A DNA stretch of 10,557 bases. Origin: Pelagophyceae sp. CCMP2097. Taxonomy: Eukaryota > Sar > Pelagophyceae. A program made the translations under genes and the position numbers. The DNA lies in contig MU657651.1 in NCBI GenBank assembly GCA_026770575.1, forward strand, positions 9,010 through 19,566, given 5' to 3'. The notes under the pieces were generated by a model, which saw only the letters and a list, made by a program, of their open reading frames with translations, made no database searches and was not told where the DNA came from. Position 1 is the first letter of the stretch. Each line of letters begins with the position of its first letter. Shown in pieces: positions 1-7,555 of this stretch.

Positions 1-44
1 ATTCAATTTAAAATAGAATATGGGAGTTTTACAATTTATTTTTA

Positions 45-212
45 AAGTCTTTCCGAACCATTTTTAAGTCTTTCCGAACCATTTTTAAGTCTTTCCGAAC
101 CATTTTAAAGTCTTTCCGAACCATTTTTAAGTCTTTCCGAACCATTTTTAAGTCTTTCCGAACCATTTTTAAGTCTTTCCGAACCATTTTTAAGTCTTTC
201 GGAAGCAATTTT
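45..212. repeat. 21-bp tandem repeat array, eight copies
   Basis: The unit aagtctttccgaaccattttt recurs with an exact 21-bp period, starting at 45, 66, 87, 108, 129, 150, 171 and 192. Copies 1 and 4 are preceded by ttttaaag instead of tttttaag, with no change in length. Copy 8 is degenerate (ttcggaagc replaces ttccgaacc). No reverse-complement copy is seen at the right end of the window, so it cannot be called a terminal inverted repeat here. Possible roles are an iteron-like or regulatory array, or part of an element terminus. The period is a multiple of 3, but no convincing gene runs through it. Confidence 0.95.
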
Positions 213-220
213 TATATATA
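213..220 (+). promoter_or_regulatory. TATA-like tract upstream of the 230-676 gene
   Basis: The tract tatatata lies about 10 nt before the ATG at 230. Similar TATATA tracts precede other genes in this window (near 1700, 3810 and 10490), which suggests a shared promoter class. The assignment rests on position and composition only. Confidence 0.4.
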
Positions 221-229
221 TCGAATGTT

Positions 230-676
230 ATGGAAGATTTGAAAGATAATTCGGAAGACTTTAATACTGTACCTGTGGCTGAACCTTTGATTTTAAAAAA
301 AATTTAAAAACCGAGAAGTATTAAACAATTAGAGAATGATAAACGACTAGCAATTCGGTACAAAATGAGTCATGAAATTGATTAAGAAAATGTTGAACAA
401 ATTGAAAAAATAAAACCTGTTAAGAAATCAGTTGAACCCCACGTTGAGCCTCACGTTGAGCCCCACACTGAGCCCCCAGTTGTAAAAACTAAACCTATTC
501 CAAAACCTTTTTTAAAACGAATAAAAAAAAAGATTGAATATTATTCCGACTCATCAGAATCTGAACAAGAAGAAAAAATTATTTATGTTAAAAAGAAGAA
601 GAATCGTTCAGACAATGATGGAAATTATGAAAGAAAAAAAACAAATAATACACAATCTCAATTTAACTTTTTTTAA
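230..676 (+). pseudogene. Lys-rich PLV-type small basic protein gene with two in-frame stops
   Basis: One frame runs from ATG 230 to TAA 674-676, about 148 codons, interrupted by TAA at 305-307 and at 383-385. Coding character continues across both. The N-terminal part is acidic, followed by a basic stretch (KPRSIKQLENDKRLAIRYK) of the KPR...KQLE kind that I associate with small basic proteins of PLVs and giant viruses. Next comes a Val-Glu-Pro-His repeat at 431-478, a Ser/Glu-rich acidic patch, a Lys cluster and a C-terminal FNFF. No enzyme motif is visible. A DNA- or virion-associated role is a guess. The gene ends tail-to-tail with the minus-strand gene at 673-876. TAA is the normal terminator of the intact genes here, so the internal stops look like real nonsense codons. 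Confidence 0.6.
431..478 (+). repeat. 12-bp coding repeat (Val-Glu-Pro-His), four units
   Basis: Four 12-bp units start at 431, 443, 455 and 467 (gttgaaccccac, gttgagcctcac, gttgagccccac, actgagccccca). They encode three VEPH units and a degenerate TEPP inside the broken basic protein gene. Differences between units are mostly synonymous, so the repeat probably expanded while the frame was still translated. Confidence 0.85.
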
Positions 677-876
677 AGTTGATTATCGCTGACACTAGAC
701 AATTCTATTATATTATCTTCACTTATCGGAATTCGTTTCAAAGACATTCCACAGCAATTAATTTCAGTACATCGTGAACTTAAAAAATGTCGCATCGTCT
801 TAATATATAACATTGCACATATGCCCAAAATGACAATTACGGTCGACGTTTTCTCTTGCGTATCTAGCAGGGTCAT
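673..876 (-). CDS. Small single-pass membrane protein, unknown function
   Basis: This 67-residue frame has a short polar N-terminus and one hydrophobic segment at about residues 11-27 (STVIVILGICAMLYI), followed by basic residues (KTMRH) and a cysteine cluster (C36, C41, C42). That pattern fits a single-pass membrane protein with the basic tail in the cytosol or virion interior. It is divergent from the packaging ATPase gene across an AT-rich gap. It converges on the 230-676 gene so tightly that the two TAA stops overlap in the palindrome TTAA at 673-676. I do not recognise the family. Small membrane proteins are common in PLV genomes, but that is context rather than proof. The clean fit between neighbours makes it more credible than a chance frame. 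Confidence 0.55.
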   Translation of the reverse strand: MTLLDTQEKTSTVIVILGICAMLYIKTMRHFLSSRCTEINCCGMSLKRIPISEDNIIELSSVSDNQL

Positions 877-902
877 ATATTAAAAAAAATTAAAAAAAAT
901 TA
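877..902. promoter_or_regulatory. AT-only divergent promoter region
   Basis: This 26-bp gap separates the divergent starts at 876 (-) and 903 (+). It is entirely A/T and contains two copies of ttaaaaaaaa in tandem. It must hold at least the proximal promoter elements for both genes, if both are expressed. No specific factor site can be named. Confidence 0.4.
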
Positions 903-1694
903 ATGATAATAATGAAGATTGAAGTTATAACAAAAAATGACAACCAAAAATTGGATTTGATGAAACAATCCGCAGATTCAAGTTTAAAATATTACGACCT
1001 CAAACAAAAGAAATACAAGGACGTTGATTGGCTACATAAAAATCAATTATTTTTCAATAAACCATCCGTAATTTTGTTGGTGGGTGTTCCCGGTAGTGGT
1101 AAGTCCTCGTGTGCAGTTTCCTTGCTAAGTTCAATGAAACATCGAGTGTACGCACAGGTATTTGACGAGATTATCGTAAGTATACCAGAATGCACGCTCG
1201 GATCGATTATAGAAAACCCGTTCGAGTCATTAAGTGAAGGCAATGTTTGTCATACTTTGGATGAAGACGTGCTGAATCACGTACTTAATACATGTGAGAA
1301 GAATGCAATTGATGGCAAGGATACTGCGTTTTTCATCGACGACGGCGCCTCTGACTTAAAAGATAAGAAGGTTTTGAAATTGCTCAATAATTTAATTTGC
1401 CGTCACAGACATTATCGCCTGACATTATTTATATCTTTACAATGCCAAACGCAACTTAGTCTATCCGCAAGACAACAGGTGAACGTAGTCATTAATTTCT
1501 CAAGCAATAATATAAAAAGAATTGAAATGTTTCATTCAGAATACATGAACAATATTAGTTTAAAAGACTATAAAGAGTTAATAAAAAAAATATATAATAA
1601 CAAAGGTGACTTTTTCGCGATTAAGATGGAAACGCCTCGAAAATATTTTCATAACTTCGATCAGATTTCAATCACCGGATCAGAAGAAAATTAA
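903..1694 (+). CDS. A32-like genome-packaging ATPase (FtsK-HerA superfamily)
   Basis: This 263-residue ATPase would drive viral DNA into preformed capsids. Walker A is GVPGSGKSS at residues 61-69, after a hydrophobic strand (VILLV). Walker B is the hydrophobic strand TAFFIDD at 141-147, ending in the acidic pair. It is followed by the RHRHYRLTLFISLQ segment at 167-180, whose strand ending in Gln is the usual polar sensor of A32-type ATPases. Arg190 is a candidate arginine finger. The length matches PLV and virophage ATPases (about 250-300 residues). The start may be ATG 903 or ATG 912 (Met4); the sequence before them is all A/T and does not decide. The frame is intact, unlike many neighbours. 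Confidence 0.88.
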   Translation: MIIMKIEVITKNDNQKLDLMKQSADSSLKYYDLKQKKYKDVDWLHKNQLFFNKPSVILLVGVPGSGKSSCAVSLLSSMKHRVYAQVFDEIIVSIPECTLGSIIENPFESLSEGNVCHTLDEDVLNHVLNTCEKNAIDGKDTAFFIDDGASDLKDKKVLKLLNNLICRHRHYRLTLFISLQCQTQLSLSARQQVNVVINFSSNNIKRIEMFHSEYMNNISLKDYKELIKKIYNNKGDFFAIKMETPRKYFHNFDQISITGSEEN

Positions 1695-1698
1695 AAAA

Positions 1699-1709
1699 TA
1701 TATATATAT
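1699..1709 (+). promoter_or_regulatory. TATA-like tract before the 1715 gene
   Basis: The run tatatatatat sits 6 nt before ATG 1715, in the 20-nt gap after the ATPase stop. It fits the TATATA class seen before other genes here. It may be a promoter core; no experimental motif is known to me for this element. Confidence 0.4.
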
Positions 1710-1714
1710 TAATA

Positions 1715-2236
1715 ATGGAAATATACAACCACACTGATACGATGGAAAGATTGTTCTCTGTAAATTTTAGAAGAGAGAAAAACGAAAGATTTGAATATAC
1801 ACACAGTTATCAGGATCATGGAAGATTTGGATTACCAATTGAAGTAAAACAAAGTAACCCACTACTCTCGGAAAGACCGGATTTAGATGACGACGAACTC
1901 ACTGAAGTTTATGATGAAAATATGGGGGATGTTGAAAATGCAGTTCCAGAACGGGAACCGATGACTCCAAATGAGGCTTCTCTTTCAATTTCAGATCGAA
2001 CAAATGATATTGTTTTTATACAAACGAGTAAAATACTATTCAAAGCATCGCTGGCGGAATTAATCAGCATTTCAGAAATGCTTGAAATACCATTCCCAGC
2101 AACAAATAAAAATAGAAAAATTACATGGGTAACACAAATAAAAAAAGAGATAAATTCACGAGAAAATATTCCGAACTTTCTTTTTGACGAGGAAAATATT
2201 TTACTTTTTGATAAAGGTGAGCGTGCAAGTCGATAA
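1715..2236 (+). CDS. Unknown acidic protein with possible SAP-like C-terminal region
   Basis: The 173-residue protein is intact and of unknown function. The N-terminal half is polar, with Arg/Glu/Tyr-rich stretches and a strongly acidic linker at about residues 56-72 (DLDDDELTEVYDENM). The C-terminal part, about 110-148 (KASLAELISISEMLEI, then NKNRKITWVTQIKKEI), has the helix-turn-helix spacing of a SAP-type motif: Leu-rich helix, Pro-containing turn, basic helix. If real, that would suggest DNA binding, but the match is weak and made by eye. It lies 20 nt downstream of the ATPase gene. It converges on the lipase gene with about 12 nt between stops. Its own stop falls inside a tandem GTCGATAA duplication (2229-2244). 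A conserved PLV protein of unknown role is the safest reading. Confidence 0.7.
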   Translation: MEIYNHTDTMERLFSVNFRREKNERFEYTHSYQDHGRFGLPIEVKQSNPLLSERPDLDDDELTEVYDENMGDVENAVPEREPMTPNEASLSISDRTNDIVFIQTSKILFKASLAELISISEMLEIPFPATNKNRKITWVTQIKKEINSRENIPNFLFDEENILLFDKGERASR

Positions 2237-2244
2237 GTCGATAA
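2229..2244. repeat. Tandem 8-bp duplication GTCGATAA
   Basis: Two perfect head-to-tail copies of gtcgataa lie at 2229-2236 and 2237-2244, between the converging 1715-2236 gene and the lipase gene. The first copy supplies the TAA stop of the upstream gene. The core GTCGATA also occurs three times, in the opposite orientation, at 10504-10527. Confidence 0.8.
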
Positions 2245-2248
2245 GTTA

Positions 2249-2829
2249 TTATATAACAAAATTTTCGATATCATGAGGATTTGACCCAGTTACATCCAGA
2301 AAAAAATGAGGTTTCATTTTGGGTTGGTATCAGATTACTCAATGTTGATATTGGATCGTAGCGAGTAGTGTAGTTATAAATTTTGGAAGTAGAAGTATCG
2401 TTATTTACATACTGTTTGATTGAACGTTGTATATCGTAGAATGGATTTCCTCCCGCCGCGTAAGTATAGGCCGCAAAAACCTCATTATTTTTAGCGACTT
2501 TTTTTGGCAATTGCGCCACCTTGGGAGTATCCAGTAACTATGATTTCTTTGTTTGGGTAAGTCTCTCGAACCTGTTCAAATTTTTGATTGGCTTGAATAA
2601 ATCTGTCAAAATTTTTTGTATCCCCTGTCAATATTTCAAAGTTGGTATACATATCATTTATATTCCTCGGATTTGTTGGCCTATACGCAATATACACATA
2701 GTTATCATCTTCATATACTTTTGATCGCCGATCTGATAAAAGTGAATTTTTTTTAAAATTGGCTGGAGTGACATTATATAAACTCGCTCGTGACAACTGA
2801 TATATTTTTTTTCTAAGATTGGCATCCAT
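2249..2829 (-). pseudogene. Class 3 lipase-like alpha/beta hydrolase gene, frame broken twice
   Basis: The gene reads right to left from ATG 2829. The first piece (2829-2491) carries YIAYRPTN (strand before the oxyanion region) and the nucleophile elbow GYSQGG, with Ser102 as the expected catalytic serine. The frame changes at a seven-T run (2499-2505) into a second piece (2519-2271), which has TYAAGGNPFYD and the candidate catalytic Asp in RYDPIS. A second frame change at a seven-A run (2300-2306) leads to a short third frame ending at TAA 2249-2251. That frame contains PHDIENF, the expected place for the catalytic His. Both changes fit one extra base, and the total then gives about 192 codons, a plausible length. 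Lipase_3-like genes occur in several PLVs; a role in host membrane damage or lipid use is inferred. Untouched by these shifts, the triad order is Ser-Asp-His. Confidence 0.78.
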
Positions 2830-2859
2830 AACTGTTATTTTTTTATAAATTTAAGATGT
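2830..2859. promoter_or_regulatory. Divergent promoter with palindromic TTTATAAA
   Basis: This 30-bp gap separates the lipase start (2829, -) from the penton-like start (2860, +). It holds a T-rich tract and a self-complementary tttataaa at 2842-2849, near its centre. Because it reads the same on both strands, one TATA-like element could serve both genes. Confidence 0.45.
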
Positions 2860-3799
2860 ATGGAAGATATAAACGTGTATCTTGATAGCAAAAACGCCGA
2901 CGAAATTTTGAACGGCCACTTTAAATTTAATGTATTCCCTGACATTACAATCCCAGAACATTATGAAGCAAGTCTATATATAAATCTTTTTCATGTATGA
3001 ACAGTATTTTGAATATACCGGACCGGATGACGTAATTGTAAGTTATAGGCTCTTGTCGAACGATGGTGTCCGTGAACATTCCTTCTTGTTTTTAAAGGGG
3101 TCATACTATGCTGAAGACATTGTCACTCGTTTGAATGAAGGCTTTGATAAACAGAACGAAAATAATTTCGGTACTATTGTCATATCATTTGATCCTTCAA
3201 CTTTAAAATTTCGTATTGAGCAAAAAACAAATAACTTGGCATCATTTACTATTTTAGAAAGTTCCGTATGGGCGCTTTTAAATATCAAACCTCAAGTGTA
3301 TAAGTCGATTGCAATCAGCGAAAGTTCGTGCGATTTACAGGAGAATCAACATAACCTAAATATATCCATAAGAGAGACGAGTCCAAACGAACGAACAAAT
3401 TCCACTATCATCCATCGATGTGCAAAAGTTGAAATTATCAACGAGTTTGGTTCGTACATTTTTTATAACGCAGTTGAACCAATTATACACAGCCATATCA
3501 GACATCATTCGACAAATCAATTTACAATTACATTACATCTAGACGATGAGACTGTGTTTATTCCCGATCGTTACCAAATCACTCTTATAATTCAATTTAA
3601 ATATACAAAAAGAAAACATAGAGTAAATAAGATAATCGATTCCATGTATCATCTGTACAAAAAAACACAGTTAGACGTTCACGAAATAAATAGAACCGAT
3701 TCATTTCATGGAAAAACTGATGTTTTAAGTCGACCTAAGTCAAATTGTCATTTCCCATCTTCAAAAAACATCAATTTCGGCAGAGTACCGGGTCGCTAA
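2860..3799 (+). pseudogene. Probable penton/minor capsid protein gene with one frame change
   Basis: The gene appears in two frames. A 46-codon N-terminal piece (2860-3000) contains NVYLDSKNADEILNG and FPDITIPEHYEASLYI. A long piece, open from 2984 to 3799 (first ATG 2993), contains LLSNDGVREHSFLFLKGSYY and DIVTRLNEGF, followed by beta-rich sequence. This order (opening strand, early beta segment, then a polar strand, a G-[NS]-Y turn, a helix with LN, and then strands) matches the single jelly-roll minor capsid/penton proteins of PLVs as I know them, and the position just upstream of the capsid gene agrees. The pieces overlap at 2984-3000, and removing one base near the five-T run 2987-2991 would align them. 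Starting at ATG 2993 alone would lose the conserved N-terminus. The C-terminal 70 residues are basic and Ser/Asn-rich. Identification is by pattern, not by a search. Confidence 0.62.
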
Positions 3800-3808
3800 A
3801 AATAATAA

Positions 3809-3820
3809 TATATAAAATAT
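3809..3820 (+). promoter_or_regulatory. TATA-like tract before the 3822 gene
   Basis: The sequence tatataaaatat directly precedes ATG 3822, in a 22-nt all-A/T gap after the penton-like stop. It belongs to the same class of tracts seen upstream of other genes in this window. Confidence 0.4.
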
Positions 3821-3821
3821 T

Positions 3822-4287
3822 ATGCTTCCAAAAACTCGTGAGGAGATAATGGCACACCAACAGCGCATGCGTACAAAATTGTTTACTACAGTGATCACAC
3901 CAAGTCGTATATATACTGTAGATAATCGAACTAATAAAGAAATCTCGCCAAGAAGTGTTCCTACAAGTACCTTAATGAAAAATCAAAAAATGCAAAAAAT
4001 GCAAAAAATGCAAAAAAATGCAAAAAATGCAAAAATTAGAAAACACACCCAAAAAAAGAAATGACGTAGCCCAAAAAATCGGAAAAGTTTTAAAAGGCAT
4101 TGGTAATGGAGCAAAAACAATTTCCGAACTGACAACATTTTACAACCCGGAATTAGTTGAATATACGACCCCTCTGTATTTGGGAGGGGAGATCATAAAA
4201 GATACAGGGGAATTTATTCAAAAGGCAGATAGGTTTATAAAAAAGTGGAAAACAAAGGAATCGAAAAAATCAAACTGCCTGATATAA
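3822..4287 (+). pseudogene. Basic protein with Met-Gln-Lys repeats, frame shifted in the repeat
   Basis: The first frame (3822-4064) starts MLPKTREEIMAHQQRMRTK and runs into repeated Met-Gln-Lys codons. The second (4018-4287) continues the same repeat, followed by KIGKVLKGIGNGAKTISE, a hydrophobic Gly/Tyr-rich stretch (PLYLGGEIIKDTGEFI) and a basic end. The repeat unit is caaaaaatg. The copy at 4011-4020 has seven A instead of six, which shifts the frame; allowing for that, the gene is about 154 codons. The C-terminal Gly-rich amphipathic region resembles minor virion proteins that bind membranes or DNA, but I cannot name a family. It sits between the penton-like and capsid genes, so a minor virion protein is a fair inference. 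Programmed slippage in the A-run is an alternative to a mutation. Confidence 0.6.
3984..4035 (+). repeat. 9-bp microsatellite (atgcaaaaa), six units
   Basis: Cytosines recur at 3984, 3993, 4002, 4011, 4021 and 4030, marking units caaaaaatg of 9 bp. The fourth is 10 bp because of an added A. In the reading frame the units encode Gln-Lys-Met. Replication slippage here directly explains the frame change in the 3822-4287 gene. Confidence 0.9.
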
Positions 4288-4353
4288 AAAAATAAAGAAT
4301 TCATTCCCCTTCAATATTGAATAACTAAAATATTTTGTATATTTTGTATAGAT

Positions 4354-5718
4354 ATGCATCATTCTGACCATGACATGTCAAAGCCAAGCATTTCTCATAA
4401 ATTTTTGGGTATGGGCTCAGGGCAGTCACCGCCCGTACAAAGTTATATAACCCGCTTAAATCCAATCAATCAGCAGGCTGGCTTTACTTGTAAATCGACT
4501 ATTCGTTTCAGAATTCCAGGATTACAAAGCAACACATTTTTGGACTGTGCAAATTCTTTTCAAAAGGTACGTATCACTAATACATCTGCCCACGATTATA
4601 TTTTTAACCCTTCAGGGTATGCGACCTTGTTTTCCGAGATTGAAGTTGCTCAGCAAGGTGCAATCCTTTCATCTCGCAGGGGTTATGGCATATGGCGAAA
4701 TTCACAAGAGAAACGAACGCAAACATTGAGTTCTGTCTCTGCTTCTATGAACGGGTCGTTTCACTCAACTGAACCAGAAAACCAGCCCACGGTGTTTACT
4801 GAGGAACCTTTAAAAATTCCAAGCAGTTTACAAGGAAATCGAGGCTTTTGTTTAAAAGCCAATACCTCCGTCGTTCTCTGTGATGAAATCAGCCAACATG
4901 CATCTTGCTTTTCTGGAGGGAGTCATCTACCACTTTTCTCATCATCTGACATCGATCTCTGTTATACGATTGCGGATTTTACAGGGAGTGGGTTTTGGAA
5001 TACAAAGGACACATCCTCAGTATCTAATCGATCACTGGTAATCGACGAGGTCGAGTTAGTCATGTCTATGCTACAAACTCCACCTGAAGTAACCAATTCA
5101 TTAATGCAGAGCATGCAAGGGAAATACAGAATTGATTGTACAAATTACATATATAATCAGTATCAAATCCCTGCTAACCCTGGCACAAACCACTCGATCA
5201 ACCTTGGGTTGGGCGTACGATCGCTCGAAGAGGTGTCTTTAATTCAAACCCCTTCAACATCAACAGTTGACCCTGTTACAACTGATATCAATTCGATTTT
5301 TATTAAAAATCATCTCAATAAATATGGTATACTTGTTGGTGGCGTTTTGGTGGAGGCTTTGCGCGAGGTACCATCAACTCCTGCGGAATGTCAGGCTATG
5401 TCAAGAATTGCTTCAAATATTATGGGAACTCACGATTTACCAATTGGGCTTAATCTCGATAAATTTAGTCAAAATAAGTATGACGATTCAAAAGGCATCA
5501 TGCCCACTTTTGAAGCACGGTTGAATGTATGTTCATCTAAAGGATCACAGGCGCATATCTGTAGTGGCATATCGACGTTAGCAACCACTACTGGTCTAAT
5601 TCTATCGTACACTGATAAAGCCACCTCACCCGTGCAACTCCATGTGATTAGTACCTATCGCCAAGCCTTGGTGTTAGATATGACAAGCCCGACTGCTATG
5701 TGGAGCGTCGTTATGTAA
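4354..5718 (+). CDS. Probable double jelly-roll major capsid protein
   Basis: The 454-residue frame is intact and is the best candidate for the major capsid protein. Near the N-terminus, INQQAGF then STIRFRIPG (about residues 38-56) and FLDCANSFQKVRI (62-74) follow the PLV capsid pattern of a beta strand, an IP-G turn, and an FLD...S...+ strand. A later GYATLFSEIEVAQQGAIL (88-105) matches the first jelly-roll strand/loop with a polar x-I-E-V core. The middle is Ser/Thr-rich, with LVIDEVELVMSML as a typical strand opening the second roll. The C-terminal QLHVISTYRQALVLD is strand-like. The length suits a PLV capsid protein (about 450-600 residues), though on the short side. Met1 or Met8 could be the start. 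A TATA-poor 66-nt gap precedes it. Identification rests on pattern and gene order. Confidence 0.75.
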   Translation: MHHSDHDMSKPSISHKFLGMGSGQSPPVQSYITRLNPINQQAGFTCKSTIRFRIPGLQSNTFLDCANSFQKVRITNTSAHDYIFNPSGYATLFSEIEVAQQGAILSSRRGYGIWRNSQEKRTQTLSSVSASMNGSFHSTEPENQPTVFTEEPLKIPSSLQGNRGFCLKANTSVVLCDEISQHASCFSGGSHLPLFSSSDIDLCYTIADFTGSGFWNTKDTSSVSNRSLVIDEVELVMSMLQTPPEVTNSLMQSMQGKYRIDCTNYIYNQYQIPANPGTNHSINLGLGVRSLEEVSLIQTPSTSTVDPVTTDINSIFIKNHLNKYGILVGGVLVEALREVPSTPAECQAMSRIASNIMGTHDLPIGLNLDKFSQNKYDDSKGIMPTFEARLNVCSSKGSQAHICSGISTLATTTGLILSYTDKATSPVQLHVISTYRQALVLDMTSPTAMWSVVM

Positions 5719-5758
5719 ATTGAAATATTGAAAAAATAAAAATAAAATAAAATAGTAT

Positions 5759-6109
5759 ATGTCTGTAAACTCAAATAGATCAGTATTGCGTCCAGTTATA
5801 AGTTCGAATGATGTTCTCGAATACACTGCCGGGGTTGGTATTGACATCGCAAATAACATCATAACAAATATATTTGATAATATCGATACATTTACGAAAA
5901 GCGAAGTAATTAACGAAATTGATGTGAAAATAGCAAATATCGAACCTATAAAAATCAATTCAGGAAGAGGCATAGAAATTGTTGATAACGTTATTTCATT
6001 AAATGAATCATTCATTAGCAAAGACGAAAAAGATTTAATATATTACCCAAAATACGTAATTGATACTAAAATATTGGCACTCGATTCTACACAACTTATA
6101 ATGAAATAG
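5759..6109 (+). pseudogene. Fibre protein, N-terminal piece (GRG modules A and B)
   Basis: This 116-residue frame starts after a 40-nt A/T-rich gap downstream of the capsid gene, so it is probably the true start of a fibre gene. After a short N-terminus (MSVNSNRSVLRPV) it contains two copies of the fibre module. The first starts at GVGID (5831) with FTKSEV; the second starts at GRGIEI (5963) with YYPKYVID. This is the layout of phage tail-fibre repeats of the YYTKxEVD type, which build trimeric shafts. It ends at TAG 6107-6109, while the next frame is already open from 6070. The following module order matches the one at about 8500-8740, so I read the two frames as one gene with a frame change between 6070 and 6109. 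Confidence 0.65.
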
Positions 6110-6114
6110 CCTTA

Positions 6115-6894
6115 ATGAGTGATCGTCCCAACAGTGGAGTGAATTATTTTCCTGAAACGAATTTATTAAGTACAAACGGATTGAGCGAAATTCAGAAAGT
6201 CCCAGGTGGTTTACGTTTTAAAAACCAAGCGGGTTTAAACTCCCATACAGTCAATTTCAGTAATGAATTCCTATTTTCAAATAACCCGTTGTCTACCGTT
6301 TCGGAAATTTCGTTAAATCCACAAATATTTCAGACTCGCGAGGAAACAACTGAAAATTTACAGATTATAAATGACGATATTAAAGTTGTTGACGAAAAGA
6401 TCAATGGTACAGTTTTTCAAGTATCTCAGCAGAACCAACTCATCGCCAATAACTCGGCTGCTACCGCTGAGAATTTACAGACCGCAATAAATCTTGTTAA
6501 CATTCAAATTGATACAAATAAAAATGACAATAGCGTGGAAACGAATCGAGTAAATAACGATATAACTTCTATAAATACTAAAATAAATACAGAAACAGAT
6601 AATATAAAAACTAACATCATCCCATTGCGCGCGTTAAAGACTGAATGAGTGGTATCACAAAACATTCTTTTAAATACAATTAATATAGAGAAAACACGCG
6701 CAATAAACAAAGAATCAACACTCGAGACATTGATAAATTTTGAGAAATCCCGAGCACTCTCAGCAGAAAATATTATAACGACTCGATTACCAGCGTTGTT
6801 TCCTGAAATCAGTATAACACAAGAATCACTAAGATTCGGAAACAAAGACAGCGCTGATTATGCGACTGGCGTTGATTATTCTGTTTTTTTTTAA
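6115..6894 (+). pseudogene. Fibre protein, coiled-coil piece with an in-frame TGA
   Basis: A single frame runs from about 6070 to 6894. The first ATG is at 6115, and it is interrupted by TGA at 6646-6648. It opens with a beta module (SGVNYFPETN, then GGLRFKNQAG and SEISLNPQIF) that recurs at 8577-8763. It continues into an Asn/Ile/Thr-rich heptad-like stretch with repeated TEN, INT and EKxRA motifs, as in trimeric coiled-coil shafts. The same heptad style (NIEKTRAINKE, NFEKSRALSAEN) continues past the TGA, which argues that the stop lies inside one original protein. Near the end SLRFGNKDSADYA starts another beta module. The frame stops at a nine-T run (6884-6892) and continues in another frame. 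Confidence 0.62.
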
Positions 6895-7555
6895 ATCTAC
6901 AAGTGGTGATGTTGGAAAAGGTTTAATATTTACAAACACTAACACCAACCCTACGACACCTCACTTCGAGCACATGGTTTGGTCCAATACAAAACTGCCC
7001 AATTCGTTTACTTTCAGATTACGTTTAGACGCAGCAATTGCTTATTATGCGGTCGGAATAAGTGCCGTGTCGCCTGATGTTTGGATGTATGATAAATCGC
7101 TAACAATTGAACAGAACGTCCTTCAAGCCCAACACGAAATCATTATGTTCACTAAACAGAGTATGTATTCCCCAAATCAAGACAAGACACAAATCGACAC
7201 TCACATAAAACAAGATTTATTCCTCCAACGGACCCGAAACATAAAACAGGCTACTTTATTAGGTGGTAAGATTGTGTCAATCATTCGAGATATACAGTTT
7301 ACACCAGTAAAAGGAACTTATAAAAATGAATCGAGTTGGTATTTTTTCGCTTATGTCGAACAAGGGAAAAGTATGTTAGAAACATTTTTTGAACAACCTG
7401 CTGGGAATAAAACTGATTTATTAAATCTGGTTCAACAAAGTCAAAGACTTGCCTTGTACGATCAAGAGTCATTAAATATATCAAACAAAAACGAATTAAA
7501 TAATATCATTATACCCCAATTCATTAAACAAACAGAACTGATTGACTCAACCACA

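Noticed and set aside
25..190. Minus-strand heptapeptide-repeat frame through the 21-bp repeats
   Set aside because: The 21-bp period keeps a frame open, giving a repeated VRKDLKM-like peptide, but only about 50 codons are open, with no promoter or supporting sequence. The openness follows from the period.
1909..2274. 121-codon minus-strand frame opposite the 1715-2236 gene
   Set aside because: It is a shadow of the plus-strand gene, with low-complexity Ser/Phe-rich sequence, and it runs into the end of the lipase gene.
5674..6021. 115-codon minus-strand frame over the fibre start
   Set aside because: The hydrophobic Ile/Ser/Leu-rich translation is the usual reverse shadow of an Asn/Asp/Ile-rich fibre sequence; the plus strand carries clear modules.
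6504..6845. 113-codon minus-strand frame over the coiled coil
   Set aside because: It is the reverse shadow of Asn/Glu/Lys-rich coiled-coil codons; it has no motif and no promoter context.
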